Shown here: positions 1 through 11,604 of the stretch, piece by piece
How positions within the stretch are numbered: the stretch's first letter is position 1
How the letters are laid out: every line of letters starts with the position of its first letter
Assembly: GCA_023374045.1 (NCBI GenBank)
Contig: CM041776.1
Coordinates: 122,541,733-122,605,732 of the forward strand
DNA length: 64,000 bases
Direction of reading: 5' to 3'
From: Limonium bicolor
Lineage: Eukaryota; Streptophyta; Magnoliopsida; Caryophyllales; Plumbaginaceae
Program-made: the position numbers and the translations under genes
The notes under the pieces: model-generated
Database searches by the model: none
What the model saw: only the letters and a program-made list of their open reading frames with translations
Told to the model about the DNA's origin: nothing

Positions 1-149
1 TAAAATTGAACTAGTATAAGTAAGAGTATTCACATGAATCACAAGTTGTTATGACATGAATATATAACTGTGTGACATTTGTTTGCCCATTTTATTTATG
101 TTAAAGTTATTATGAATGAATTATAATTGTGTGATATTCATATGCATTG
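1..149. other. AT-rich DNA upstream of the PMD relic
   Basis: There is no gene here. Two loosely similar segments, each with ATGAAT-like and GTGTGA(C/T)ATT words, at about 45-85 and 105-145, look like a degenerate direct repeat of about 70 bp. This could be the 5' flank of the PMD gene, but I see no convincing promoter. Confidence 0.4.
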
Positions 150-1810
150 ATGGATAGACTGAAAAAAGTAGTGCAAAATGTACACACGAAGAAGAAGAAG
201 AAAGACCGGGCTATGGAGCAGCCTATGACAGCCTCGTACCATCATGCACGTGCTCCTGGTGAAGTGCCGAGTAATCCTGCCCCCCTCATGGAAGCACCAC
301 AGCACTCATTGTTCCATCCGGGTAAATCTTTCAACGACCCGGCGTTTCAGATACCTGCACTACCAAGGGAAACGGTGGATGACTCGGCGATGTACTATCA
401 TATACCGAAGAGATGCATGCTAGTGTTGTCATCATCCAGTAGTGCTTGGTCTGAAGAACCACTGCACAGCGCTAGCTACAACATCTCGGGTGAAGGAAGC
501 CACCAGATTTTTCCCTTTGAAGCTCAGACATCAGGCGGTGGTAGTTCATCACGTCTATCATGCCCATCACGTGCACGTGCTGATGAGGACCTTGTGATGA
601 TCGAGTGTTCGCCACATGTTGAAGACGATGGTGGAGAAACTGATGATGATGATGACTCACCCGATGTGGATGAGGAAGATGGTGATGAAGATGATGATGT
701 CATGGATCAGGAGGATGACACTGACAATGAAGCAGCGCTAGCGATGGTTCTAGTGATTCCTACCTCTTGGAAGTTGACAGAGGTACCAGTTCCTGGCGGT
801 CCACTACTCACTAGTGTTATCACTAGCTTCGGGGGTCAGGTAGCGCTTGACTTATGGTCCTCGACTCAGGTATGTTCTCTATCTTCTCCTATATTTGATC
901 ATGTAAATCACACTATATTTTGTAAGTGCTAAATATTGGTCATTATCTAGGATCGTGGGGTTTTGAGTTTCAAATCCCGTAAGTTGGTGCTTAATAGCTG
1001 GCCAAAAGATCAAGTCTCTTGCAAAAGAGCAAGGAACATGATTAAGTATTCTGGTATACAACACCTACAGGATATTACAATGCCATACAACAATATGTCT
1101 CTCATCAGTGCTTTTGTGGAGAGGTAGCAGCCTGATACGAACTAATTCCATATGCCATTCGGTGAGATGACGATTACCCTGCATGATGTGGATGATACTG
1201 TAAGTCCCCTTCGTTGGTTGTCCATTGCTAGGGCAGTCGTCCACCCCTGAGCTGAAGGAAGTATTGACTGAGTGTCTTGATTTTAGGGGAGATGCTGAAA
1301 CTATGACAGAGACTTTGTGGAAACCAGTGCTTTATCCATTGTGGGGTTGTTGCAGCACTGTAGGGATGGACATGAAGACCCAATGAAGCAAGCATGTGGT
1401 TGGTTGTATCATATGATCGGTACCACCATATTAGCTGGAAAATCATATGGTCGTCTGAGTCCACAACTGTTTTGGTTAGTAGCTCCCATGAAACGTGCTA
1501 AGAAGATTAATAAATATTCATGGGGAGCTATTATTCGTGCATGGTTATATTGCCAGCTCGGGATAGCCTCTCGTGCCGGCTCCAGTGGAATAGGTGGTTG
1601 TATGACATTACTTGAGGTATGAGTCCTAATGTGGATCTAGTATCTGATGACTTATTGAGTATTAATAATTGGTACTGCTTAATCATTTTATTGTTTTTTA
1701 TATGCACAGTGTCGGATTTATGCATACTTCCCAACTTTAAGACCAGCGATTAGCCAGGACTAGCGTGCTCATGATGACAGACCTTAGGCTCTAAGATGGG
1801 TGAGATCTAA
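150..1810 (+). pseudogene. Plant mobile domain (PMD) gene relic, 5' part
   Basis: Exon 1 (150-869, ATG at 150, 240 codons) encodes a basic start, a Ser-rich middle and a long Asp/Glu tract, then the lead-in to a PMD. The tract PGGPLLTSVITSFGG and, in exon 2 (from 951), FHMPFGEMTITLHDV are typical of the PMD found in MAIN-like proteins and in transposon-linked genes. Introns 870-950 and 1617-1709 have GT-AG ends and keep phase 0. Exon 3, ending at 1616, carries the PMD segment with AWLYCQLGIASRAGSSGIGG. Exon 4 begins at 1710. In-frame stops at 1125 (where Trp is expected), 1143, 1761 and 1785 show that it is dead. The splice between exon 2 and exon 3, near 1200-1300, is unclear. PMD proteins act in the nucleus in silencing and meristem maintenance or are carried by transposons; which group this one belongs to cannot be told. 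Confidence 0.8.
1806..1810. repeat. Target site duplication of insertion D (left copy)
   Basis: TCTAA at 1806-1810 is repeated at 7594-7598, directly outside the TG...CA ends of the insertion. Removing the insertion and one copy restores the PMD reading frame, so the boundaries are secure. Confidence 0.9.
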
Positions 1811-2471
1811 TGTAACACCCCTATAATAATTAACAACAGCGGAAAATAAACTAAAGGTGCTACAGACCATCGGGCTCCAAACACCCGGTACCAACCTCAC
1901 CAATTACAACCATTACAATTAACTAAGTTACGGTCTGAACCTCGAGAAAACTTAACATAAATATAACAATAATAAAATACATTCACTCTCCATAAACCTA
2001 GTCCCATCCCATTCACTCATGCTCTTCGTGGCCACCTGTAAATCAATTTGTACCTGCAAGATGAAACCAAGCAGCCCACCCCGGGAGGGGTGAGTCAGTT
2101 CCCTGGAATGGAACTGGTACAATTCTCCAAAACAATCTTTAAAACATAACTCCTCAAAATAAACAGTAACTTGAATTTAAACACTTGAAAGTAAAACAGA
2201 GATAAAGCACTTCAAAACAATCAATTTAAAGAGAAAAGAAAACAAGACAAAGATAGAGGTAGAGAACTTCCAAAACAAGTCATCCACTTAAGTAGTCACA
2301 CCACATAGTTAGTAAGCATCAATTGTTGATGTTAGAACCAATTCCCGTTCGGAGAATAAAGACCCAGATAGTCACAAAGGACTAGGAATAATAAGATAGA
2401 TCCAAGAACCAATAACTCAAGAGTGGAATAATTCAATTGGGAGAGATGGCCCCCCACCGCCAGATATCAAT

Positions 2472-2650
2472 GTCCATATGGACGAGGGATATACAGCCCC
2501 CTGCTGTCAGATTTAAATGTCCTAGTGGACGAGGGATATACAGCCCCCTGCTGTCAAATATAAATGCCCCTATGCGAGGGATATACAGCCCCCTGCTGTC
2601 AAATATAAATGCCCCTATGGGCGAGGGATATACAGCCCCTTGCTGTTACC
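2472..2650. repeat. 47-bp tandem repeat, about 4 copies, in D
   Basis: Copies start near 2472, 2519, 2566 and 2611. Each contains GAGGGATATACAGCCCC followed by TGCTGT, then an AT-rich spacer. The open frame across them only reflects the repeat. They lie 0.7 kb inside the left end of D. Confidence 0.9.
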
Positions 2651-3002
2651 ATTGAAGACGCGCGCACGTCGAAACCTCCAGAACCAGCTCATGGATGAAA
2701 CGATATCCAAGTCAAAGAAAGATTTCCAAGATTGACCTTTTCCAAATTCCCACCAGATCACTAACTACCCAGAGCAATACCAAAACACTCAGTCCTACAG
2801 AGTGCAGAAGCGTAAACCCTAAGTAGTCAATGTCTAATGGAACAACCAAATAGAAGGAACCAATACCAAGAGAGTTTCGCATCCAAGGCTCAGTTAGTCA
2901 CACAAGCTGAGTTAGTCACACAACCAATTCCTTTTTAGAAATTCCTCTTTAAGTCAGTTAGTGTTTTCCAAACATTCCACAAGTCAATCAGCAAAAAGAT
3001 TG

Positions 3003-3175
3003 GAGTACGAGAAATCGTACAAAACATTCCATAGAGTCCAAAACACAACAAGTTGAGTACGAGAAATCGTACAAAACATTCCATAAGGTCCAAAACACAA
3101 CAAGTTGAGTACGAGAAATCGTACAAAACATTCCATAAGGTCCAAAACACAACAAGTTGCGTACGAGAAATCGTA
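3003..3175. repeat. 52-bp tandem repeat with hairpin, 3.3 copies, in D
   Basis: Copies start at 3003, 3055, 3107 and a partial one at 3159. Each begins with the hairpin GTACGA-GAAA-TCGTAC and continues AAAACATTCCATAAGGTCC. The copies are almost identical, so the array is recent. Overlapping minus-strand open frames here are by-products of the repeat. Confidence 0.9.
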
Positions 3176-6066
3176 CCTGGGTAACGCTGTAGCAGTTCTA
3201 ATCAACTTGCGCAAACAATCAACAGTACTCTGAAGAATATTAAAGGTAATCTATCATCAACCACTTGTAGCCTATGTTACGCTTAAATAAACTCCTTACT
3301 CTTATTTCAAAGTCTCAATTATCCTTTAAGCCCTCACTTAAATGTTATGTATAATCTTTGAGTTATCTGAGAACGTTGTATAGCCCTAGGTTGTAGGATC
3401 AAGGAATGTATTTTATTAACACCTGCTAACTGTCCACTCCTATCCACTTAATTCATATTTAACCACAATCCTCACATTAAAGACCTTTATAACATAAGTG
3501 CATTATATTATTCAATCAATCTTAGAATTTCAATAACAATTCTTAAGCTCAATACTTTTACTCTTACTTTAGAATAACATCGTCTCATGACCTACAATAG
3601 GTTTATCTTAGAATACTATACTATTAATTCACAATGTAATGATTATGTATTTTATCAATATCTACTAGATAATCCATTGGAATTAAGTTTTCCCCTTAAC
3701 TTAATTAAGATCTACATCTTGTATATTGGAACCACAGTGTTGTAGACGCATTATATCATAACCTAATTGAGTTACTAGATCATTTATCTTATCTTTAGTC
3801 CAGAAAGACTTTTTATTACTTCTAGCTAATAATCTTGACATAAGATGTTAAATTACTTTTCATCTTGAAACAACTATATTATAGTTAACTTAGACTTATC
3901 GAACTCTTACATTTAGTATTCACAAGGTACATTATTTGCTTAATTATTAGTTATATATAAAGTGTTTAAATATAACCTTTTACGTATCCTTACTTACCTT
4001 TAATCTCCTAAACATTTTATTTTACACCCATTCACTCTATAGACTATGTATAATCCTTTTGTACCAAACTTCAATAAACTTAAGCCTTAAATACGTTTTA
4101 AATTTTACAAAACCTAAGGTTTCAAAGGAATAACCTAATAAATAAATTTCCTTTATTGTATTTAGGATGGACAATATATCTACATAGAGTAGAATTTATC
4201 AAAGAATCAAATTCGGGTTCGTAAGTGACATTGTTAATTATTTAATAAGATAATCTACTATGAAAATTCTCTTATTTTATATCAAATAACCCATCATTAC
4301 TTCCCATTACCGTAAAGTATATCAATATAATTTCTTATGTAACTTAGCTTTATCTAATAAAAGGTTCAAAGGTTTTAAGTATCAAATTCCTTTTATAAAC
4401 CTTCTATAAATTCTAACTGCTAAATACCTCACTTAATTGTAAACTCACATCCTAAGTATTGGTAATAAATGTTATAAATGTATTTCATATGGCTTATCTA
4501 ACGCCAGGAAACTTAAGGATTATTATTTAGATAAATTTCCAAATCATAGTTTAATATAGTTTTATATCATAACCCTTTTAATGATTTTATCTTAAAACAT
4601 TAAGGTATATTCCAATACCTTAAATGTTAAGAAATGATTAAATCTAGACTTACTAATCCACCTCACATTTAGATGTAAAAGTATTTTATTTATTATTATT
4701 GTTTATATATTAAGAACATTTAGATGTAAAAGTATTACATTTATTCATTAATTATATAGTAAGTTCTATTTGTGTAAAATCTAATTACAAATATTCCTAA
4801 GTCCCAACTTATTAATTACCTAACCAAATTATAGATTTACATTATGGTCTTTGACAAATAATATTACACACGTATTCTAATATGGTTTATATAAATCTTA
4901 GAAATCCAAGATACCTCTTTAAGCTCAATTTCATAACCACAATTCAATACTAGCTCATATAATATTCTTTTAATAGTACTATGTATAGGTTTAGTTTAAC
5001 TTACTAATCCCTTCGTATTATATTTCCTATAAGGTAACTAATTTTATTATATATATATATATTTATATATACTAGGATTTGTTCAAAACATTATTTATGT
5101 AATATATTGTATTTAATTATGTTTAAAAACTTTTAGGCATAACTACAACCGATATACGGTTTATAAAATAAAGTGTTTCCCTTTAATATATATAAGTATA
5201 CCTGTATTAGAATTTAATTAAGACATTCCCTACGTAACTTATTATATTTAAACTATCCTATTACTAACTGCATTCCATGTATGTTCTATAAAGTATTTCC
5301 TTTAACTATATCTTAGGATACTAGCTCTTATAATATTTAGTTATTATAAGTGTTAATTTATTAGTTCCTTGCTTAAACCTAAGTTACTATTTTATTCCTT
5401 TTATATATATGTATAGGTATATATATATGTATATATTTTCCTTAGTTTAAATAAAAATATTAACTCCTATACAATATAGTAAATAAAATATAGGATAATT
5501 AAATTCCTTAATTTATATAAGTTTCTACTTAAGTAAGTATATATACATATATGTGAATAATTTCACTTCTCTTAAAAGTTAATACAAAAACATTTATAAA
5601 CTTACTGTTATAAAATGTTAATTTAATTTCCCTTATTTTTCCCCAGCTTAAAAGTTAATTAACAAACCATACTTTAATTTTTGGTTACATTAAAAACCTT
5701 ATATTATAGGTTATTCTTATGAAAAACTCATAAACACAATTTTTAAAACCTTTTACCATTGCCCAAAAAATCCCATATTTAATATACAGTAACTATAACA
5801 TTTTATACATATTATAAAATTTTTATTTCATAAAAATATCTTTTTAATTTAGCCAAATAATTCCAGAAAACCCGTAACTTGCAAAAATCATAACTTATGT
5901 TTAAAAACTCCAAAACCATAATAATTTACATCAAAATAAACTAGATTAAATAAGGGATCTATGTTTAAAATTTCAAGTCAAAACACCTTCGGGAAGGTAT
6001 TCAAATTAATTCAACAAGTTAGGGTTATTTACTGAAATTTATAAAAACCTAATCTGAAACGTTTTA

Positions 6067-6106
6067 ATCTCGGCCGTCCAAATCTTATAACTACGATCGG
6101 ACGGCC
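6067..6106. repeat. GC-rich hairpin in D
   Basis: In AT-rich surroundings CGGCCGTCC is followed about 20 bp later by GGACGGCC, giving a stem of at least 8 bp. The matching site in D-prime (10207-10239) has a paired substitution that keeps the stem. Confidence 0.7.
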
Positions 6107-7593
6107 CTAAATCTCCGAGTTCTTCAGCGTAGAGCTTAACCATGTCGAGTACTAAATCGACAATATCTCCCAATCTACAGAACGAAATCGAGTGATTCTT
6201 GTTTCTATGGTTTCGAAATCAAATTTCGGTTCTAATGATACCAATTTCCCCAATTATAATGCAGTATTCACTGGTTTTCGAATTCGATTTGGAGGTTAGG
6301 GTTCATGCGGGTTTCTGAATCTTAATTTGCCAAATTCTCTTAGTACAATGCATAATAATTGAAATTGACACATGGGTTAGACCGGTATTGCAATTTCGAT
6401 TAATTAGCACATAGGAACAATTTGAAGAAAAGCTCACCGGAATTGCACAAATGAGGAGATTCAATATCGGGTTCTGGAAAAATATTCGAACCTTGCCTGT
6501 TCGAGTAGCCAACTTCGAAGCACTATAAGTTTCAGTACAGATCGAGTTATGTTATGAGTAAGGGCTCATTGGAAAGAACAAACTTAGATCTATGTATTGA
6601 TAGCAAGAACTAAACCTAACTCGAACCACACAGAAAGAAATTGAAGCTAGAAGTTGCAAGTTTACCTTACGTTTTCTGGAAAGAAAACTGTGATTTTATG
6701 CTGTGATGAATTCGAAACTTTAGACACCTCTCTCTTACAAACGGTTTGGAATTGGCTTTGGTCATCAACATGAAAGTTATTGAGGGATTAGAGCTCTTCA
6801 AAACGAGCTAAAGAACATGGAATTTGGCTGAGAAACAAAGAAGTTATGGCTAGTCGAAGTTACCTGAATTCGAAGAGAAACTGGAAAACTGCAGCAACGG
6901 TTTTGCAGGGTGGCAACTTTGGCTCGATTTTCCGGTTGATTCAGACTGAGTTAGGGTTTGTATGAGTAATGGTTGGAAAGAGGAATTGTAGGAGAAGAGA
7001 ATGGAGAAGACGGCATGGAAAAATATTGAGAGATGTAAAAGTTATAGCCGTCTAAAGTTAAGGCAAAGTAATGAAATCGGTTACCGAAATTCAGGGGAGA
7101 ATCGACTAAGTGTGGGCGATCCATTACAGAGTGACACGTGGCATCTCTTAAAATTTTGATTCAAAACTTCAATCTAGCATAACTTTGGCTAGGATGATCC
7201 GTTTTTGACGTTCTTTTTATCGATCTTCATGGTTTTTCAAAACTTCAATCTAGCAAGGCTTAATAAGTTTAAGGTTTCTAGAATTTTATATTGACTTTTA
7301 TGTTTCAAAACAATGTTCCAACACTTCCTAAAATCTTTATAATATAATTAGAGTGTTTAGAAATTTTCCCAAGATTTATTGACTTATAAATCTTATTATT
7401 AAATTCATAATACTATATAATAATATATAATAATTAGGGTTAAATAGGAGAAAACCCCTAAATAAATTTCACAATTCCATATAATAACTTAATATTCATA
7501 ATTCCATATAATAATTTAATACTTAATAGTATTATTAAAGGTTTAATAAAAGAAATCCCCTAAATTCATTTAAATTAATTTAGGGGTATTTCA

Positions 7594-7598
7594 TCTAA
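7594..7598. repeat. Target site duplication of insertion D (right copy)
   Basis: TCTAA, matching 1806-1810, lies directly after the CA end of insertion D. Confidence 0.9.
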
Positions 7599-8414
7599 CT
7601 CTCAAGTTCATGATCATAATTCACTGCAAGGCTATCGTGAGCATCTAGATGCTTTGACTGCTCTTAATGTAAGTGTTTGTAGTTGCTAACACATTGAACC
7701 ATTATATTTTTGTCATTCGTTGTTGTTTACATTTTACTATCAAACATTGTAGATTGATTTGTTGCCCTACGGTCGGGAAAATGTTAATGTTCATGGAGGG
7801 CGTACATGGTATAGAGGTACCATACAGATTATGGGGTTGAATGAGTCGTATATGCCAGGGCGTTGTCTATGCCAGTTTGGGTACATTCAGGGTATCCCTG
7901 AACCTCCTATTAGACCCAACTCAAGGTCTGAAAAAGAGGAAAAAAACAACTATACACCTGTGTATACCCCCCATGTATAGTGTGTAGGATAACACACCTA
8001 AAGTGCTAGTTCCAGGGTATGAGCGTACATGTGCGCGGTTGCATGCTTGTGACCCACTCTACCTAGATTGGTACACCAAGCACACACATCCGGATTTCCT
8101 TAACTATGAGAGTTATGAGACCACATTGGTTCATCGTCCGGATCCCGCGCTAGTAAGTCATATTTTTATAGTACATCACGAAATATCACTTATACTTATT
8201 ATGTGTACTTACCTAACCAAGTGTGTTGCAGCTACTGTCTGAGGCAAGTGAGCTTGTACGTCCATACTATCAAGAGAACCATGCATGGGACCGATGATAC
8301 TATCGTCAGGGGATGCCAGAAGATGAACAAAGGGATACAACTCATGGTCTTGAGGATGTGTTCAGCTCTTTATCCATATGGGATAGTTACCAGCGCCAGC
8401 ATGGTGCACCCTAG
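7599..8414 (+). pseudogene. Plant mobile domain (PMD) gene relic, 3' part
   Basis: Exon 4 resumes in frame after insertion D and ends at 7668 (donor GTAAGT). After an intron ending at 7752, exon 5 encodes the PMD C-terminal half, including IDLLPYGRENVNVHGG and LCQFGYIQGIPEPP. A stop at 7978 and a +1 frame change before 8003 break it. The next open segment, with YLDWYTKHTHPDF, ends at 8152. Intron 8153-8231 (GTAAGT...GCAG) leads to the last exon, 8232-8414, with an in-frame TGA at 8295 and a terminal TAG at 8412. The same exon pattern on both sides of D shows that one gene was split. The final codons lie 28 bp from the start of D-prime. Confidence 0.78.
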
Positions 8415-9771
8415 TGGTTCTCATCTAGGATTTATATGTAATCGAAATACCCCTAAATTAATTTAAACTAATTTAGGGGATTTCTTTTATTAAACCCTAA
8501 GTAATACTATTAAAACTAAATTATTATATGGTAATATGAATTTATAATAAGATTTATAAGTCAATAAATCTTGGAAAAATTCCGAGACACTCCAATTATA
8601 TTATAAAGATTTTAAAAATATTTGGAGCATTGATTTAGATCATAAAAGTCAATATAAAATCATAGAAACCATAAAGATTCATAATCCTTGCTAGGGTTGA
8701 CTTTTTGAGAATGGTCAACCCAGCTCATGAAACCTATACCAAAAACAAGGTTATGGAAAACCAAGAAGATTGATAATAAGAATATTAAAAACAGATCATC
8801 CTGGCCAAAGTTATGATACATTGAAATTTAGAGCCAATATTTTGAGAACTATTGACGTGGCTAGGGTTACTGACTCAGTGCGCGCGCTTCGGGAGTAGTG
8901 CCACGTCAGTTGGCCGGATTTGTCCACAATTTGGCTAAGTGTCATAACAACCTCTAGCATATTGCCCTAACTCGTGACATTGATATCTCAGCCGCCTTTT
9001 AGAGGTTTTGAATGCAATTTCTTCATTCTCTTCTCCTACAAACCATCTTTCTAACCATTACTCATACTCAATCTAATTCTATCAACATCGACCGCAAATT
9101 CGATCTGAAGTTACCTCCTTGAAAACTGCAACCTAGAATTTCAAAAAAACGAGATAAACGGGTAAACTTCGTCTCGTCATAACTTCTTCATATCTCAATC
9201 AAAATTCGTGTTCTTTAGCTTGTTTTGTAGATCTCTAATTCCTCTACAACTCTTCTGTTTACACCCAAGGCAAATTCCAAATTGTGTGCAAGAACGAAGC
9301 GTCTAGAGTTCCCAATTCATCATGCACAAAAAATCATAGAAAACGCAAGGTATAAACTCGTAACTTTCGGTTTAGATTTATTTCCATGTATTGCAAATTA
9401 GATTAAGATGTTGCTATCAATCTGTAAATCTATATCTCCTCTTTCGAATAAGCCCAAGAACTTGTCCTAACTCAAATTGTGCTGCAACTTATGAATCAGC
9501 AAAGTTCGACCCATAACAACTCGTAAAAGTTGAAGTTTTCCAGAAATCGGATTTGATTTTTCTACGTTGGCGCACTTCCGGTGGTTTCCGATCAAATTGT
9601 CCCGTTTTTGTCATTCGTCTTTACATTACCGGTCAAACCCACTTATCTATTTCATCTATTACACATTATATTGGGAGAATTTGTCAATTCAAAATAGAAA
9701 CTAATATGAACCCTAACTTCGTTTTACCCAGAATCGTTTTTCCAATATACCGCATTATAGGTATGAATTCG

Positions 9772-10225
9772 GTGCCAATAGATTCGTTTTTCAATTTCAA
9801 ATCCAAAGAGACAAAAATAAACTAATTTAGTTCTGTAGATTTTGAGGAATCGAGGGAAAGTACTCGGGATTTGGTTGGGGTTTCTGAAGAACTCGAGTAC
9901 ATTGGGTCGTCCGATTGGGGTTGCCAATAGATTCGTTTTTCAATTTCAAATCCAAAGAGACAAAAATAAACGAATTTAGTTCTGTAGATTTTGAGGAATC
10001 GAGGGAAAAGTACTCGGGATTTGGTTGGGGTTTTCTGAAGAACTCGAGTACATGGGTCGTCCGATCGTGGGTTGCCAATAGATTCGTTTTTCAATTCAAA
10101 TCCAAAGAGACAAAAATAAACGAATTTAGTTCTGTAGATTTTGAGGAATCGAGGGAAAAGTACTCGGGATTTGGTTGGGGTTTTCTGAAGAACTCGAGTA
10201 CATTGGGTCGTCCGATCGTGGGTTA
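9772..10225. repeat. About 152-bp tandem triplication in D-prime
   Basis: Three near-identical copies start near 9772, 9920 and 10071. Each runs from GCCAATAGATTCGTTTTTC to TCGTCCGAT. D has no such triplication at the matching place. The overlapping open frames on both strands (9822-10265) are products of the repeat and do not resemble known proteins. Confidence 0.85.
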
Positions 10226-10239
10226 TAGGAACGGACGAC
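10207..10239. repeat. GC-rich hairpin in D-prime
   Basis: GGTCGTCCG and CGGACGACC form a perfect 9-bp stem around a loop of about 16 nt. The counterpart in D has C:G where this stem has T:A, so both arms changed together. Confidence 0.75.
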
Positions 10240-11580
10240 CGAGATTAAAACGTGGAAAGTTTTAGTTGTATTAAGTAATACTAATTCCAGAATAATACCC
10301 TATCTTGCTGGATTATTAAATGGTCTTCCCTAATGTATTTTGACTTGAAATGTTAACCAAAGATTCCTTATAAAATCTAGTTTATTTTGATGTAAATTAA
10401 TATGGGTTTTGAGTTTTTACACGCAAAATATAATTTTTGTAAGTTATGAGTATTATGGATTTATTTAGATAATTAGCAAAGAGATTTTTATGAAATAAAA
10501 ATTTTATAATATGTCTAAAATATCATAGTTACTATATATTAAATTCAGGGATTTTTAGACGAGAGTAAATGGGTTTAAAAATTGTGTTTATGAATTTTTC
10601 ATAAGTTATCTTATAATATATGATTTTTAATGTAATGAAAATTAAAGTATAACTTGTTCATAAACTTTATAGGTTGAAAAGAATATAAAAAGACTAAAAT
10701 AACATGTAATACAGAATGCAATAAATATCTTTGGGTATAAACTTTTAAGTGAGATAAATATATATATATATAAGAGAAAAATAGTAACTTAGGTTAAGTC
10801 AAGGAATTAAATTAATTTACATTTATATTAATTAAATATATGGAAGCTGATATACTTAATTAAAACTAAGGGAAATACTTTATTTTATAAACCATATATA
10901 GATGTGAATATGTGTAAAAGTTAATGGTGGTACTTAAATGTAACACCCCATCCAAAGCCAATCGTGGTTATCGCAAAACTGAACACTTAAACGAATATGT
11001 CGCAGCGGAGATAATAAACACCTAGACCTTGCCACGGTTTGATCGTTAGAATATACCGGCTTTAACATTTACAATACTTAACCAAAATACTTATCCAACC
11101 CATAACATCACCATCCATAATGCCACAACCAACCGAGTACAAATATCTTAGACATAATCACAACCTTACATCAGTTTAAATATAAACAGTCGGGTGCACA
11201 GGCGCAACCCGAACTCAAAATGAACATCCCACCCTAAGTCTAACCGCTCCTACTCTCGTAGTGCGTCCTCATGGGTCTCTTACCTGCAAGTGTAAAAATA
11301 GCCCCCGAGGGGGTCAGCACGAATGCTGGTACACCCTCTCATGGCCCCCAAGCTAACGGGGCTACGACGACTAATTGTCGATAGCATGGAAATTGATTAC
11401 ATACACAAGCATAATATGAAGTGCAATAACAACAACCACAGATGAACATATATAGTTCACAAACAATGAACGACTCAAGCGTTCCCTTATCAAGTGGGTT
11501 AGTAACCCCCTCCTTAGTCCTTATTTCCTTAATCTCAGTTCCTTACCTTAACCTCAATCTTAACTTATTCTCAGTATACA

Positions 11581-11604
11581 AACCGTTCCTGGAAGGGAAT
11601 GGTT
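11581..11604. repeat. Hairpin 1 in LTR of A
   Basis: AACCGTTCC and GGAATGGTT pair over 9 bp with one G:T wobble. It lies just before the GGGATTTAGGTGATCCCACC block. LTRs of B and C have different hairpins at the same place. Confidence 0.6.

Larger units (their letters stand above)
1811..7593 (-). mobile_element. Insertion D: giant solo LTR (Ty3/gypsy-like)
   Basis: The 5783-bp insertion starts TGTAACACCCC and ends GGGGTATTTCA, the same termini as the LTRs of elements A and C, and is flanked by TSD TCTAA. Near its left end it has a segment laid out like those LTRs: a CCTGCAAG word, then a C-run/G-run hairpin and GTCAG. I find no gag or pol, PBS or internal second LTR, so a solo LTR left by LTR-LTR recombination is the best reading. 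At 5.8 kb it would be unusually long. By analogy with A it lies on the minus strand. The stretch 3180-6060 is very AT-rich, with no supported gene. Alternative: a non-autonomous element that merely shares the termini. Confidence 0.7.
8443..10938 (+). mobile_element. D-prime: truncated inverted relative of D
   Basis: From CGAAATACCCC at 8443 the sequence matches the reverse complement of D from its right end (7593) back to about 5140: the same AATTTAGGGGATTTC hairpin at the terminus, the same AT-rich blocks and the same GC-rich hairpin. It is clearly diverged from D, with many substitutions and indels. It stops where element A begins, and the expected remainder (the counterpart of 1811-5140) is not found on the far side of A. 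It is therefore an LTR fragment in the opposite orientation to D. No TSD can be checked. Confidence 0.75.

Noticed and set aside
7759..7980. Frame considered as a separate small gene
   Set aside because: It is exon 5 of the PMD relic and begins at a splice acceptor rather than at a start codon.
9822..10265. Overlapping 80-116 residue frames on both strands
   Set aside because: All come from the 152-bp triplication and have no protein-family resemblance.
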